Positions 12,011 through 23,692 are shown, numbered from the stretch's first letter. The stretch: DNA of 64,000 nt from Anthoceros angustus (GCA_010909165.1 MU008169.1:992001-1056000); one strand, 5' to 3'. Notes: generated from the letters alone by a model not told the origin. Translations and numbers: made by a program.

Positions 12011-13409
12011 TACAGACGTCATTGAATCCACTCAATTTCTCGCGTGGCGAGCATCCATTAGTGCGGATGGGCATAAATGGAGGCATTGCTTGTTTGGCAC
12101 ACTCGACTCGGCGGTTGCATGGTGCGTTTGGTCTTCCCACGAAGCCCGAATCCAGGCCTTCTTATTCTGTTCTCCTAGATTTGCATGAAGCGTGCCTTAA
12201 GTTCTTCCTTGCCCTCGCGCCGCAAAGGTGAATTTTCTGCTCGCTGACGTGCTTCATGGTTCCGCGCTAACTGCTCCTCACAACGGCTTTCAAACGGCGC
12301 GAGGGCAAGGAAGAATGTCTGGAGGAAATGGCCCGGCAATCGGATGGCGGTGGGCGGAGTGCCTAGAGATTTATCGCGGACATGGGAGCGAGCTGGTTGA
12401 ATCGGAGGCTTCGGCGCGACCCACACACGTCGAGATGAGGATGCAGACCGGCAGCGCCCCAATCTACGGTGGAGGCCTTGGATTTCAAGAGGCGGGTAAT
12501 GGAGATGGGCGATGCTTCATGGAAATTATTGCCTCCTGAGGCTCCTCGAGGCGCCCGGACCTAGGTTGTGGCTTCCTTGGGCGGTGTAACCAAACCCTAA
12601 CTCATGTTTCCCATGGGTTAAGGTGTACCCTAACCCCTAACCCGAAAGCCAAGGAGACTTGGGTTTCCATGGGCTATATATGCCTCCATGGCCAGGATAT
12701 GTAACTAGGGTTTATGGTTTGACTGGGAAACGAATCTTGTTGACCACTCCAGTTTTGCGCACACCATCCTGGCTCTCAGTTACCTGTCACTTGTCTAAAG
12801 GCACGCGGGCATTTCATCTGTAATGCACGTCATTGAATCCACTCAATTTCTCGCCGCGTGGCAGGCATCCATTGGTGCCAGATGGGCATAAATGGAGGCA
12901 TTGCTTGTTTGGCACACTCGACTCCGGCTTCGGATTTGCATGGTGCGTTTGGTCTTCCCACGAAGCCCGAATCCAGGCCTTCTTATTCTGTTCTCCTAGA
13001 TTTGCATGAAGCGTGCCTTAAGTTCTTCCTTGCCCTCGCGCCGCAAAGGGGAATTTTCTGCTCGCTGACGTGCTTCATGGTTCCGCGCTAACTGCTCCTC
13101 ACAACGGCTTTCGAAACGGCGCGAGGGCAAGGAAGAATGTCTGGAGGAAATGGCCCCAGCAATCCGGATGGCAGCTGGGCGGCGGAGTGCCTAGAGATTT
13201 ATCGCCAGACATGGGAGCAGGCCTGGTTGAATCGGAGGCTTCCGGCGCGCGACCCACACACGTCAGATGAGGATGCAGACCAGCTTCTGGCGCCCCAATC
13301 TACGGCGGAGGCCTTGGATTTCAAGAGGCGGGTAATGGAGATGCTTCATGGAAATTATTGCCTCCTGAGGCTCCTCGAGGCGCCCGGACCTAGGTTGTGG
13401 CTTCCTTGA
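11786..13409. repeat. tandem duplication of about 800 bp, overlapping the previous one
   Basis: Copy 1 is about 11786-12575 and copy 2 about 12578-13409. Both run from GGTGTAACCAAACCCTAACTC to CCTAGGTTGTGGCTTCCTTG. Copy 2 keeps an open plus-strand stretch (13137-13409, about 90 residues, with AAECLEIYRQTWEQAW) that is frameshifted in copy 1 by small indels. I do not recognise this peptide. Confidence 0.85.
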
Positions 13410-13619
13410 TTGGATTGAAGCACCACGACACTTTTGCAAGTCTACTGAGGCGCTCAGCGATGTGGAGATGATCGATGGAGGATTTTCATCTTGTCCCCGC
13501 CTGTCGCAGGCCCCCTTTTGTTCTCGTTTTACAGGTCGGCCTAGCCCAAGCCTTAAGCGATGTACCGGTTACCTCTCGATTTTTCTTTTAGGGTAATAAG
13601 GCGTGGTTTATCATCAAAA

Positions 13620-14060
13620 CCCATTCTAAATTAGTCTTGTTGTAAACAACGGTGTCTAAATCGTAAAGGGTCTTGTTGTAAACTCTGAGTGTAGTAAACT
13701 ATTGGATGTTGTAAAATACCATTGGCATGTTGTAAAAGAACTCGTTGTAGTGGAGAAAGTCTCGTAGTAAATTGTAGTCCCGTAGTAAACGAACATGCCA
13801 TCGTTGTAACGTCCATAAGCTATGTTATAAATAACAAGTGCCCCGTAGTAAAGTCCATTTTGATTTGCCACATCAACTTTTTCGGCTTTGGCAAAACAAC
13901 CCCTGTAGTAAAGTTGGAATGAGTGTTAGTAAATTCAGGGCTATACTTGAAAATAATACATGGACTTGAAAAGGTGCCTTCAATTGACGTAGTAAAATGG
14001 ACGGCCGTGGTAAAATGCACCCCCGTTGTAAAACTTCAATTAGTAAAAGTATACTTTTCC
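13620..14060. repeat. array of about 16 GTAGTAAA / GTTGTAAA motifs
   Basis: In about 430 bases the octamer family GTAGTAAA, GTTGTAAA and TTAGTAAA recurs about 16 times in the same orientation at irregular spacing of roughly 15-60 bases, with unique sequence between. It abuts the 3' end of the minus-strand transposon-like ORF (14190-17280). Irregular same-orientation short motifs next to a mobile coding region resemble subterminal transposase-binding repeats of CACTA-type elements, but no terminal CACTA ends or target duplication were identified. Confidence 0.6.
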
Positions 14061-14224
14061 CAGTAGTGGGAGGTGGACTGACAACTGCTGTTACTACTAA
14101 GTCCTCCTCCTCGCTGTCTACTGGCGCGCTGGTGGGACCCGCCCTGCGGGTCCGTCCGGAGCCCATTCTTTCTGGGCTGGTCGAGGCTAACTCTCAACCA
14201 CTCTTACCCCCACTCCCAGGGTTA

Positions 14225-14380
14225 GAACTGCTAGGCTCATTTCCCCCTCCTGAGTCCGGACCTCGGGGTCCATTCTTGCCTCCTGGGTCCGGACCTCGGG
14301 GTCCTTCCTCGCCTCCTGGGTCCAAACCTCGAGGTCCGTCCTCGCCTCCTGAGTCCGGTTGGCTAGGCTCAGGTCCTCCA
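14225..14380. repeat. tandem repeat, about 36-bp unit
   Basis: Four to five copies of a unit containing CCTCCTGGGTCCGGACCTCG, in register with codons, so they encode the GPRGPDPGGE repeat of the minus-strand ORF. Confidence 0.75.
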
Positions 14381-16157
14381 CCGGTCTCCGGATGTCCAAT
14401 TCCGGAGTTTCCCCCAAGGGTCCGACTTCCAAGTCCGGACCCACGTGCCCTTCCTTCGCTCCCCTGCCTCATGCCCTCCTAGGCTAGATCCCCTAGCCGC
14501 TCCTCCAGGACTTCTCTTCTTGTGTGCTGCCCCTCCGGGGTTCTCTCTTCCTCTCTCTCCTTCGGAGCTCTCTCTTCCTCTCCCGGCGTTGGGTGCGATG
14601 GACCTACCTCGAGTCTCGTTGTCTCCGCCGCCTCACCCTCCTCCGGTCGACGTTATGCCTCTGGGCCCTCCCCGCTGCTGCTCTCGTCACCGAACAGGGC
14701 TCCTAGATTCCCTGTGGCTGCGCTCTCTCATAGGCCTTCGTCTCTTCAGGCCCCTCCGACTCCTCGGGCGGTCCTTCAATCTCGGCAGCTTGGTGTACGG
14801 CTCCTACTGCCTTCAAGAGCTCCGCATGATAATATGTGAAATCGGAGTCGACCTATTGAATGGCCTCTTCCACATCGGCTCGGAGCACTCAATATTCCCA
14901 CCGCCAAAGATTCTCCGGTAGGTGGGCGTGCCTGGTTGTTTGCTGCGCCGTTCCCATCGCGAGGTCATCCAATCTGGTCCTGGCCGCGTCTCACGAAGCC
15001 GTTAAGGCGACTTCGGCCACTTCGTGGAGTCGTTGCCTCTCCTTGGCGGGCTCCTCCTCTTGCTGCTTTTGCAGCTCGGCCAACTTTCCGGCCATGGACC
15101 GGAGTTCTGCCTCCGCCATCCACAGGCGGATCAGCAGCTTCTGCTCCTCCTTCAGAGCCCTCTCCTACCTCGCCATTTTCTCCTTCAGGGCCGCCATATC
15201 CTGCTCCAGCCACCCAGGTAACTCCGCTCGACGCCTAGTGTCGTCCAGCTCTCTTTCCAGCTTGGCGACGTCTTGCTCCTGGCTGTGCCGGCGACCCTCC
15301 TCTACCCTCAAGCAGAGTTGGAGTCGCTCTATCTCCCACTCATGATCTCCTATCCACCCTTGAAGGAGTCCATTCCGCTCGTCCACTACCCGGAGTCGCA
15401 GCTCTAGAGTCTCCTTCTGGCCTCCCAACTCCTGGCGCTCTCCTTCCAATTCTTGGAGCTGCAGTCGGAGGTCCCCCAACTCCTTAGCGCTCGCTTCCAT
15501 CTCCTCACCACGGGCCACGCGCGCTTGCTCTGCGGCCGCCTGCTCCGCCTTCAGGCTTGCTGTGGCCGCTCCTGCCGCCTCCCTCCATCGATTCCTATCC
15601 CGACGGTAGTGGTCCCGGTCGGTCTTGGCAGTGGCCTCCGCCTCTCTCGCCCCCTTCAGCTGAGCCTCCAGCGCCTGGCTCTGCTCCTGTCGGGCAGTCT
15701 CTGCCAATTCTTTGGCCTCCTCCGCCTGCCGGCGTGCTCCCTCCGCTTCTTCCCTTTGCTACCTCCCTTCTCCAGCACAGGTCCTCCGCCCACGCTGCCT
15801 CACAGGCGTGCTTGACTGTTCGCCGGTGGAGCACCACAGCCCTATCTTTATGGGGACCTTGCCTCCGTTTGATGCAGGCGCTTCTCCTCCTCGACTTTGG
15901 CGAGGGACTCCGCCTTTCTCTTAGTAGCCTGTGCTGCCTCCCCCTGACCCTCGAGCTCCACCATTCGCCTTCGGGTGGCCTCCACTTCTTGGGTCTTCTC
16001 TGCCGTCCCATAGAGTCCCCATAGCATGCCGTCCATGACGGCCGCCAAAACTCGTCGTGTTTCCTCCACGGATACCGCTGGTGAGGCCCCCAAGAAGTCC
16101 ATCGAGGGCTTAGGCATTTCCCGGTCCGTTAAGGACCGCCATACCGCCGTCCGGAGT

Positions 16158-16505
16158 GAGTTCGGGTTAGGGACTCTAGACCCAATCAGGACCCTCAGGT
16201 CCTGTCCATCCTGAGCCGGCGCTTCAACCTCCTTGGCCGTTTTCGCCCCCAACTCCTTCTCCGCACATCTCCGCTTGGGATCCGGGGGAGGTGAGGGAGT
16301 CCGAAGGCCAGCCGCTTTCCCCTCAGCGTGGGGATAGGAGTTCGGGTTAGGGACTCTAGACCCAATCAGGACCCTCAGGTCCTGTCCATCCTGAGCCGGC
16401 GCTTCAACCTCCTCCTTGGCGTTTCGCTAACTCCTTCTCCATCTCGCTTGGGATCCGGGAGGTGAGGGAGTCCGAGGCAGCCGCTTTCCCCTCAGCGTGG
16501 GGATA
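16158..16505. repeat. direct duplication of about 170 bp inside the transposon ORF
   Basis: 16158-16326 and 16327-16505 both start GAGTTCGGGTTAGGGACTC and end in CCCCTCAGCGTGGGG. The second copy lacks several one- to eight-base blocks (for example GGCCGTTTTCGCCCCCAACTCC versus GGCGTTTCGCTAACTCC), which breaks the frame. Confidence 0.85.
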
Positions 16506-17499
16506 GGGGCGGTTCGGGGTGGGGTTGCTGCCAATGGCCCCCGGCGCCTTGGGCGGCATCCCGTTCCGCCCTTCTTACGGCCTCTTCCGCCTCTTGCCAC
16601 TCCGTTGGCAAAGGCAAGGGCACAGGAGCTGTCCTTGGGACGGTGGAGTTGGGCGCCTGCTTCCTCTTCTTCGCCTCCCTCCTGGTCCGTCGGGGCTCGG
16701 CAGCTTGGTCCGGAGCAAGTTGTGAGGCCGCTAGGGCTACGGCCACCAACTCCATTCCCATCGTAGTAGCTGCTGGGGATGGCTGCTCTGGTGGGGGAAC
16801 CAAGAGGAGGGAAGCGGGAATATCCTCCCATACTTCCCTTGGAGGAGAGGGAGTCCGTTCTAGACGTATGGAGTCCGGAATTCCCTCCTAGTCTTCGTCC
16901 TCCTGGGTGCGTCTTGCCTTGGGCGGGTGGCCATCCGGTGCCTACGCTCCTTCCTCCCATTTCGCCGTCCGGTAGGGTCCCCAGCCCCCTCCGGAGGGCT
17001 CGTTCCTCCTCCCCTTCCTTCAGAAGGTTGAGGTGTCCCCATACATGGATGATGAACGGAGACAACGCCGACGGGGGTGGCCTCTTGTTCCGCAGCTTCC
17101 TCGACTCCTGAGCAATACGGGCGAAGATGATTCCCCCCCAATCCGCCCTCTTGCCTCTCTGAAGGGCATGCAGGAAGACCAACAGATTGTCACCAAGGTG
17201 GTCTACCTTGGTGAGCATGTTCCAGTGGACGATAATTTTTGCCACGGCCCTCACTCGTCGGTCCAGCAGGTCCGACATGAGCCATCCGTTGGAGGATCAG
17301 TGCGTCCCCGACCTCAGGAGCGCCACCTTGGCGGCTTCCACCTTCCCTTTCACGTTCAGGGGCTTCGGCACTTCGCCCCCTACCTCCTCTGCTGGGCGAT
17401 CGTAGACCGTCCTAAATTTACTGTGACCTACTCCGGAGTGGCCTACTCCGGAGCGTCCCACGTGTCCGACCCGGTCGCTTTCTCCCGTCCTCTTGTCCA

Positions 17500-17791
17500 T
17501 CACAATTCCCCCTATTCAACCTTATTTCCCCTTTTCCGCCTTATTTTCGACACACACACTAAGAAAACCCAAAAAAAATCCGCCTATTACCTTCCTAAGG
17601 GGGAGTCCACAATTCCCTCCTTGTCCACAAACGGAACGGGATGTATCATGTGTGACATGTACATATACATAGTATACTCCTATACGTATGTCCTGTATAT
17701 TACGTTATAATATACAAATAAATAAGCTTGTATCAATCTACATATATATGTATCCATCATATATATGTATACATACAGGCATGTATACACA
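17500..17791. other. AT-rich intergenic with TATATA tracts
   Basis: Low-complexity TA-rich sequence (ACATATATATGTAT runs). No gene seen. Confidence 0.5.
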
Positions 17792-17990
17792 CCCTTTGCA
17801 CCAAGGGCATCCACTCCCTTTGCACCAAGGGCATCCACTCCCTTTAGGCACCCCATCTAAGTACCGATCTAAGCTCATGATGCTTAATCACTACGTTATT
17901 ATAAATGTGTGTCCATTTGGCCTAAGCTCAGGATGCTTAATCACGACGTTCTTATAAATGTGTGTCCATTTGGCCTAAGCCATGTGGACA
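17792..17990 (-). mobile_element. dispersed repeat DR1, minus-strand copy
   Basis: Member of a short dispersed family defined here by comparison inside the window (other copies at 28664, 46630 and 46915). Signature strings are GCACCAAGGGCATCCACTCC, AGGCACCCCATCTAAGTA and TGTGTCCATTTGGCCTAAG. In this copy two sub-blocks are tandemly doubled. The 3' tail with CTT repeats is missing. Confidence 0.65.
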
Positions 17991-17999
17991 GGTGAGAGA

Positions 18000-18345
18000 A
18001 GGGAAAGATGAGAGTTGCATAAACAAATAGTTCTCTAAACGGGGGTGTAATAAAGAGGGAAGGGTGATAGGGAAGAGAGGGGGCTCCATGAACATAAACA
18101 ATTAGTTCGCTAAAGAGGGTGTAATAAAGAGGGGAGCGTGATAGGGGAGAGAGGGGCTCCTTGAACATAAAAAAATAGTTCTCTAAAGAGGGTGTAATAA
18201 AGAGGGAAAGATGATAGGGAGAGAGATGGCTCTTTGAACATAAACAAATAGTTCTCTAAAGAGGGGCCTCCTTGAACATAAACAAATACTTCTTTAAAGG
18301 GGGTGTGATAAAGAGGGGAGCATTATAAGGGGAGAGAGGGGGCTC
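18000..18345. repeat. minisatellite, about 70-bp unit
   Basis: About five copies of a unit with AACAAATAGTTCTCTAAAGA, GGGTGTAATAAAGAGGG, GATAGGG(A)GAGAGAGG and GGCTCCTTGAACAT. Unit length varies through small deletions. Confidence 0.8.
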
Positions 18346-20842
18346 CTTGTTCGTATTAAGATGGTGGCACCACATGGGGAAAAAGTTGCAAACTTAATAC
18401 CAAGCCTCCAAAGCATGTTGCAATTTGGAAGTGTACAACGTCTCTAACATAGGCTGCCCTTTCTAGTATGGTGGGTTATATCGAATAGCAAATGTCCCTG
18501 TGTGCTAATAAATATTTGTAATGTATTTTTATGATGATCCAGTAGTTAGGGTAAAGGCCTAGTTAGTTATTTCTATATATATGGTACAAGTAGTACCAGA
18601 AATAGGGTAAATTGTCGACAATCTCAACTGTTAGAGGAGCGCCAAGCAATATGGGGCCGGTGAGGCAATCAACTACATTCATGCTAAACTCAGAAGGATT
18701 GAGAGAATGCGCAAGATCATGATCAGGAGTGATCCATGGAGCTGGACGTATGAAGGGCTGCAACCAGATGAGTTTTGCATCTGCTAGCTAGTCTTCTGTG
18801 TCTACCGTTGTGTGTGAGCAATAAGCATTCTCCGTATTGAGCTAAATGTGCAAGACGTACAAGGTGTTAATGTGTTTGACCCACGTGAAGATGCCTAGCA
18901 CATCTCTATTGAAGTGAATTGGATGAAGAATGTCTGTGATGCTAATGTGGTGATGTTGAAGTAGAAATTGCGTGACACGCATAAATGTGTGCATTGCAGC
19001 GGTCTTGTCATCAGAGCCAACAAGTCCAACAAAGTGAGCACTTTGGTATATGTGAGTAATAGGCATGCTAGTAGCAAGTCTGGTTTTCAAAATGCAACCA
19101 GCATAACATATGTGTGAGTATGAAGTAATAGTTTTGCGACATGGTGTGACAAAGGTACGACAGTTACCATAAAGTTAGCTGAAATATGGACCTTGTTTGT
19201 TGGGTGATCAATCCGCCCATTGTTGTCTTGTTGAATACACCCGCTAATCTGTTCACTTGATTGTTGTACAAGAAAAGCCCAAGATGGGTCTCTCCTTGGA
19301 TACAACCATGCGGATTTTTGTAGAGTGAGATCTTGAAGCACAAGATTTTCTTTTACTATGGTTTTCTTTAAAGTGAGACCTTGAGGCATAAGACTTTCTT
19401 TCACCATTCAACTTAATGTGCAGATTTTAAAGAATGTTTATTGTGTCTTTTATTGTAGAAATTCTAAGCTGCGCAACTATAATAAAGGAGGGACTACACA
19501 AGCGATACCATCTAAAAGGTTTTGAGTGAAAGAATTTTCTCGCTTCAATTTGGAATTCATAACTCAATATATCATATGAATAATATAATTTGGTATGGTA
19601 GGTAAAGTTTTAAGGCTAAAGAACTTCTGCTCAAATTATTTATTATGATGACTTCACACTAGCCTAAGATATCAAGTTTGAAGTACATGCTAATTTAAAT
19701 TCAAATATACATCTGTTAAATCTTATTAGGTAAATAGAAATGAATGACATTGCGGTCAACGTCAATGGGCATGGGTGTGCCCATAATGGCCAACGTGTAT
19801 TGAAAAAACTCATATTCAATCTGATTGGTAAACAAAAAAACATGACTTTGTCGTGAATTTTTATTCTGGTTCCAAAGTGGGCTCAATAATTCGGTAAAAA
19901 AAAAGTGGACCCAAAACCCAATGCGCACGTGGAAAATGCATTACATGCCCGTACCCGCGATCCCAAAAATAGAAAGAACTTGTATAGAAAAGTCCAAAGA
20001 TCAAACGCCCATCTGCCATGGTAGCAGAAACGATAAGAATCGGCAGCATCAGCAAAGAATCCTAGTACGGAAACGAAGGCTCGGAGGCAGCTTCGTCCGG
20101 GCCCACCAGATGTGTCCAGAGCCCTGGATGGGGACACGCCGTACCTGCTCGCCTGTTCCGAGGGTGGACGGACATGCCCGGGCCATCGGCCCATGGGGAC
20201 AGCGTCACGCCATGCGCCTGGGTGGGTGGGTGCAGTAGGTGGGCTCTGTCAGCCACGGCCTGCCCAGTCTAGAGAGAGGAGAGAGAATGATCTTGTCACC
20301 TTGTCCGAGCGGACTCCTGTTTGACCGCTAGCGTCACGCTCCGTCTTGTTTATCTTCGCCTCCGCCTCCATCTCTCACCCTGTCCCGTTCCGTTGCGTGC
20401 GTGCGTGCATCTATTTGCCTGCATTGCTGGGATGGTGTGATCGGGAGCAGCTGAAGCTTCGGCTTGTTGGAGTGGTTTCTTGATTCGTGTTTTGATTCGT
20501 TTCGTTCGAGTCGACTTCTGTTGCAGGACGAATCAGGATTGTGCTGAATCCATGCGGAGGCTGCGAGGGATGCCGGACGCGAGCTCCTGAGGAAGTGAGT
20601 AAGCAAGCTGGCGGGAGCAGGCGAGGTGGATGCTCCTGTTGCTGGCGGACGGGAGCTTGGTAGGCTAGAGATGCGTAACTCGCTTCCGGCTTCTCTACTG
20701 GTGTTTGAACGTGGTTGAGGCGAGGAGGAGAAGGACAAGGAAAAGGAGGAGGAGGAGGAGGAGAAGGAGGAGGAGGGAAAGGAAAAGGAGGAGGTTTTGG
20801 ACGCTGCAACGAGGATTCCGAGGTTCATTTGTTGTCAGGAGG
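18346..20842. other. long intergenic region and ERF leader
   Basis: 18346-20240 is AT-rich with no supportable gene. A minus-strand open stretch at 18842-19090 has no recognised family. 20240-20842 becomes GC-rich and is the likely promoter and 5' leader of the ERF gene, with a GCGTGCGTGCGTGC run near 20396 and a purine-only tract (GAGGAGGAG/AAAGG) at about 20728-20792. Confidence 0.5.
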
Positions 20843-22247
20843 ATGAGAATGGCTGGCGGGAACTCCAGGCCGGGGTACCAGAACGAGGCCTTGCTGCAGT
20901 GGGAGGGAAGGACGGCGGCGGAGTCCTCGAGCGCGGTGCAGTCGCAGGCCGTGAATGTGAAGGAGGAACATGTTGCATGGCCCGGCTTGCTGGCTGAGGC
21001 GGGGCGGGGCAATGAGGAAGGAGCGCGCACGGGGAGGAGGCCCGGGAGGCTGCAGCAGGGAGGCTGGATCGAGATCGCGAAGAAGGCGAAGGAGTCGCTT
21101 GGAGACAGATCATTCGCGGACCGGTTGAGGCAGAAGTTCTGCGAGACGGCCAGGCCGGAGAGCGGCGGGAGCTACCGCGACAGGCAGGGATCGGCGATGA
21201 CGCTCACGGTGCCGGCGGCCTCGGGAGCAGCCGCGGCATGGCAGAGCTCGCCGCGCCTCAGCCCCTGGGGTTCCAAGCGGGTGTCCGGCCTCCCGAGCCC
21301 GCGCGCCGTGGTCCCCTACCTCCCCGACGGCCTCGGCCTCCCGCTCAACGAGCACGACTCGGAGGACATGGTGCTCTACGGCGTGCTCGCGGAGGCGGCA
21401 ACCAAGGGCTGGTGTCCGCTTCCCGCTCCGGCTCCATCTCCAGCTCCGGCTCCAGCGCCTGTGGTGCTCACGGCGAAGCAGAAGCACGAGCTCCAGCAGC
21501 AGGCTATGGTGGAGGACATTATCCGGGAGGCCGAGGCGAAGGACGGGACGGCGGGCAAGCTCAAGCAACAAGGAGGGAACTCGAAGCCGCACTACCGGGG
21601 GGTGCGGAAGCGGCCGTGGGGGAAGTACGCAGCGGAGATCCGGGACTCGGCTCGGCAGGGGGCCAGGGTATGGCTGGGGACGTTCGACACGGCCGAACAG
21701 GCTGCCCGGGCTTACGATCGGGCGGCCTCCACCATGCGCGGCTCCCGCGCGCAGCTCAACTTCCGGCTCCTTCCGCCACTCTTCCCGCCAAGACTCCTCA
21801 GCCGGCGCGGGCGTCTGCCCTCCGACTCCCCCGCCATTCTCAGCAATGGCAGCAGCAGCAGCAGGAGGGAGGGGCGTCCGGAGCTGCAGCAGCTCTCCTA
21901 CCGGGAGCAAGCCAGGGTCGAGTCTTTCCCTGGTGGAGAAGCTGCGGGCGGCCATCAGGAAGCCCGGGGGGCAGAAGCGGGCCGCGCTGATAGCTCTCGC
22001 CCCCAGGCTCGGGAGCAGCAAGCGGTGCGCCACCAGCTCCGACGACAGCAGCTCCGGCTCCGGTTCCTCCTGCTTCAGCACGGACAGCATTGGCAGTGAG
22101 CTTTGCGCGCCGTCGTCTTCGCAAAGCGAGCGTGTCGCGGACTTGAACACCTTCTTCTCCAGCCTGGCCCAGCCGCAGCCGCAGCCGCAGCTGCCGCCTC
22201 CATCGGGGGCTCTGGACTTGGCCGTCTTAGATCTGTGTATCATATGA
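20843..22247 (+). CDS. AP2/ERF transcription factor (frame shift after the AP2 domain)
   Basis: DNA-binding factor of the ERF type. The single AP2 domain (about 21592-21767) begins [20 protein letters not shown] and includes [20 protein letters not shown], with the Ala14/Asp19 pair typical of ERF rather than DREB proteins. The N-terminal ~250 residues contain an Ala/Pro stretch ([15 protein letters not shown]). After LNF the AP2 frame becomes Arg-rich nonsense. A protein-like tail ([20 protein letters not shown], a Ser-rich block, then [11 protein letters not shown]) continues in another frame from about 21846 to TGA at 22245. A poly-Gln stretch ([11 protein letters not shown]) lies in the third frame between them. 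No plausible intron fits, so one or two small indels are implied, either real or sequencing error. ATG 20843 was chosen because the upstream frame is only the purine tract. Confidence 0.9.
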
Positions 22248-23180
22248 TTTTGCTCTTTCACTTGTACTTGTACTCCCTTCTACATCCCTCTCAGAGCAAT
22301 GCACCACCATGGCGCCATAGCCATGGCTGCCTCGCTTCACAGCTTGTCAGCTTTTGGCAATGTGAACACGGTTTCCGCTTGATTTCCATCTCGTCTGCTT
22401 CATGGCTACCTTGCCGCCTTATTAGGTGGTAGCGGTCACGCAAGCAACCTTGCCGACTTGTACATGTGCATACATGCCTTGCGTATCTCACCGGTCACGA
22501 GTCCCCTGCCTGCCTGCACTTCTTGCAACACCTGTCACAACTGCAAACGAGAAGGGAGCTGTGTAGGTGTAAGCTTGGTGCGGCCGTGCCCAAAGTTGGT
22601 CGTCTATGCGCGCTTCTAATTGGACGTGTGGTAACACGTAAGATGAATAGAACCCTGGATAAGAAACTCATAAAGAATATATGATTGTTTTTTCATTCAT
22701 AGATTTCATTGCCGTTGAGTTTTCTTTCTCATAAAAACATCCGGTGTAATCTGGAGTTCTAGCAGTGGAGTTCCATGCTATATCTAAGTGAACTTGGAAA
22801 AGCAACTCATATCTATTTATTTCCATTTGATATTTTGAAGATATATATTATATATTTAATTTATATATTTATAATAATATTTATATATGTACATATATTT
22901 TTATATGGAGATTTGTTATATGTACATATATACATCTTTCTGTCGAAGAGTATGAAATAGCATTTCCATTACATGGGGAATGTGAAACAGGATTTCCACT
23001 ATATGGGCAGTATGAAACAGGATGTGAAATGGAAATGAAATAAGCAGTGTGAAAAGATAGGGGATGTAACATATTTTATTCCAGTTGAGTTCTTTTTTCT
23101 CATAAAAAATATCCATTATAGTAGAAAGCTCCAAAGAAATCATGTAAGTGATCTTGAAGAAGCAGCTTGAGAGCTAGATG
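22248..23180. other. ERF 3' flank, AT-rich spacer
   Basis: The first ~200 bases are a likely 3' UTR. The rest is AT-rich, with a TATATATTTA tract near 22845-22910 and a GGAAATG(T)GAAACAGGATTTCC short repeat at about 22955-23040. No gene seen. Confidence 0.5.
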
Positions 23181-23184
23181 TATT

Positions 23185-23692
23185 CTCCTTCAGAGCTAGA
23201 AGCTAGATGCCTTCTCAAGAAGGCTTGTTGTCAACTTATCATCTTAAGAGGTAGATGTCTTCTCAAGGATGCATATTATGAACTCATCATCTTAAGAGCT
23301 AGATGTCTTCTCAGCTTAAGAGCTAGATCATGAACTCATCAGCTTAAGAGCTAGATCGTCTCTTCAGCTTAAGAGCTAGATCTTCTCCTCAACTTAAGAG
23401 CTAGCTCGTCTCCTCAGCTTAAGAGCTAGATGTCTCATCAGCTTAAGAGCTAGTTGTCTCCTCAGCGTAGTCTCATCAGCTTAAGAGCTAGTTATCTCCT
23501 CAGAGTAAGAGCTAGATGTCTCCTCAGCGTAAGAGCTAGATGTCTCCCCGGCGTAAGAGCTAGATGTCTCCCCAGCGTAAGAGCTAGATGTCTCCCCAGC
23601 GTAAGAGCTAGATGTCTCCTCAGCGTAAGAGCTAGATGTCTCCTGAGCGCAAGAGCTAGATGTTTCTCAGCTTAAGAGCTAGATGTCTCCTC
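23185..23692. repeat. 24-bp minisatellite
   Basis: About 18-20 copies of AAGAGCTAGATGTCTCCTCAGCGT-type units. The early units (AGCTTAAGAGCTAGAT) are more diverged and the later ones (GCGTAAGAGCTAGATGTCTC) nearly identical. The period is a multiple of three, so it creates a spurious Val-Arg-Ala-Arg-Cys-Leu repeat ORF. Confidence 0.9.

Larger units (their letters stand above)
14187..17278 (-). pseudogene. decayed transposon-like coiled-coil protein gene
   Basis: The minus strand carries a broken long ORF. Its 5' part (17278-16427) has MLTKVDHLGDNLLVFLHAL and then KRADWGGIIFARIAQE, in the style of plant transposon-associated domains, followed by a Pro/Gly-rich linker. The middle (16252-15848) has EETRRVLAAVMDGMLWGLYG and a helical stretch. 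15780-15165 is a clear coiled coil (REEAEGARRQAEEAKELAE onward). The 3' end (14472-14190) is a Gly-Pro-Asp repeat (GPRGPDPGG units). Frames change at least twice and a TAG interrupts the coiled coil at about 15762. The specific family is uncertain. Confidence 0.5.

Noticed and set aside
13620-14060. CRISPR-like array of GTAGTAAA motifs
   Set aside because: Motifs are only 8 bp and spacing is irregular. No cas genes, and the context is eukaryotic.
18842-19407. Minus-strand frames resembling a retroelement or membrane protein
   Set aside because: No conserved motif (no YxDD, integrase or RNase H residues) and AT-rich composition. Not supportable.
20705-20842. Poly-Arg N-terminal extension of the ERF protein
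   Set aside because: It is translated from a purine-only leader tract. ATG 20843 begins normal protein sequence.
21110-22261. Long minus-strand frame opposite the ERF gene
   Set aside because: It is a GC-rich shadow. The plus strand has an unmistakable AP2 domain.
23454-23675. Repeat peptide with Val-Arg-Ala-Arg-Cys units
   Set aside because: It is produced by the 24-bp minisatellite, which is a multiple of three. No other coding evidence.
23185-23692. CRISPR-like array
   Set aside because: Repeats are contiguous 24-mers without unique spacers, in a plant genome.
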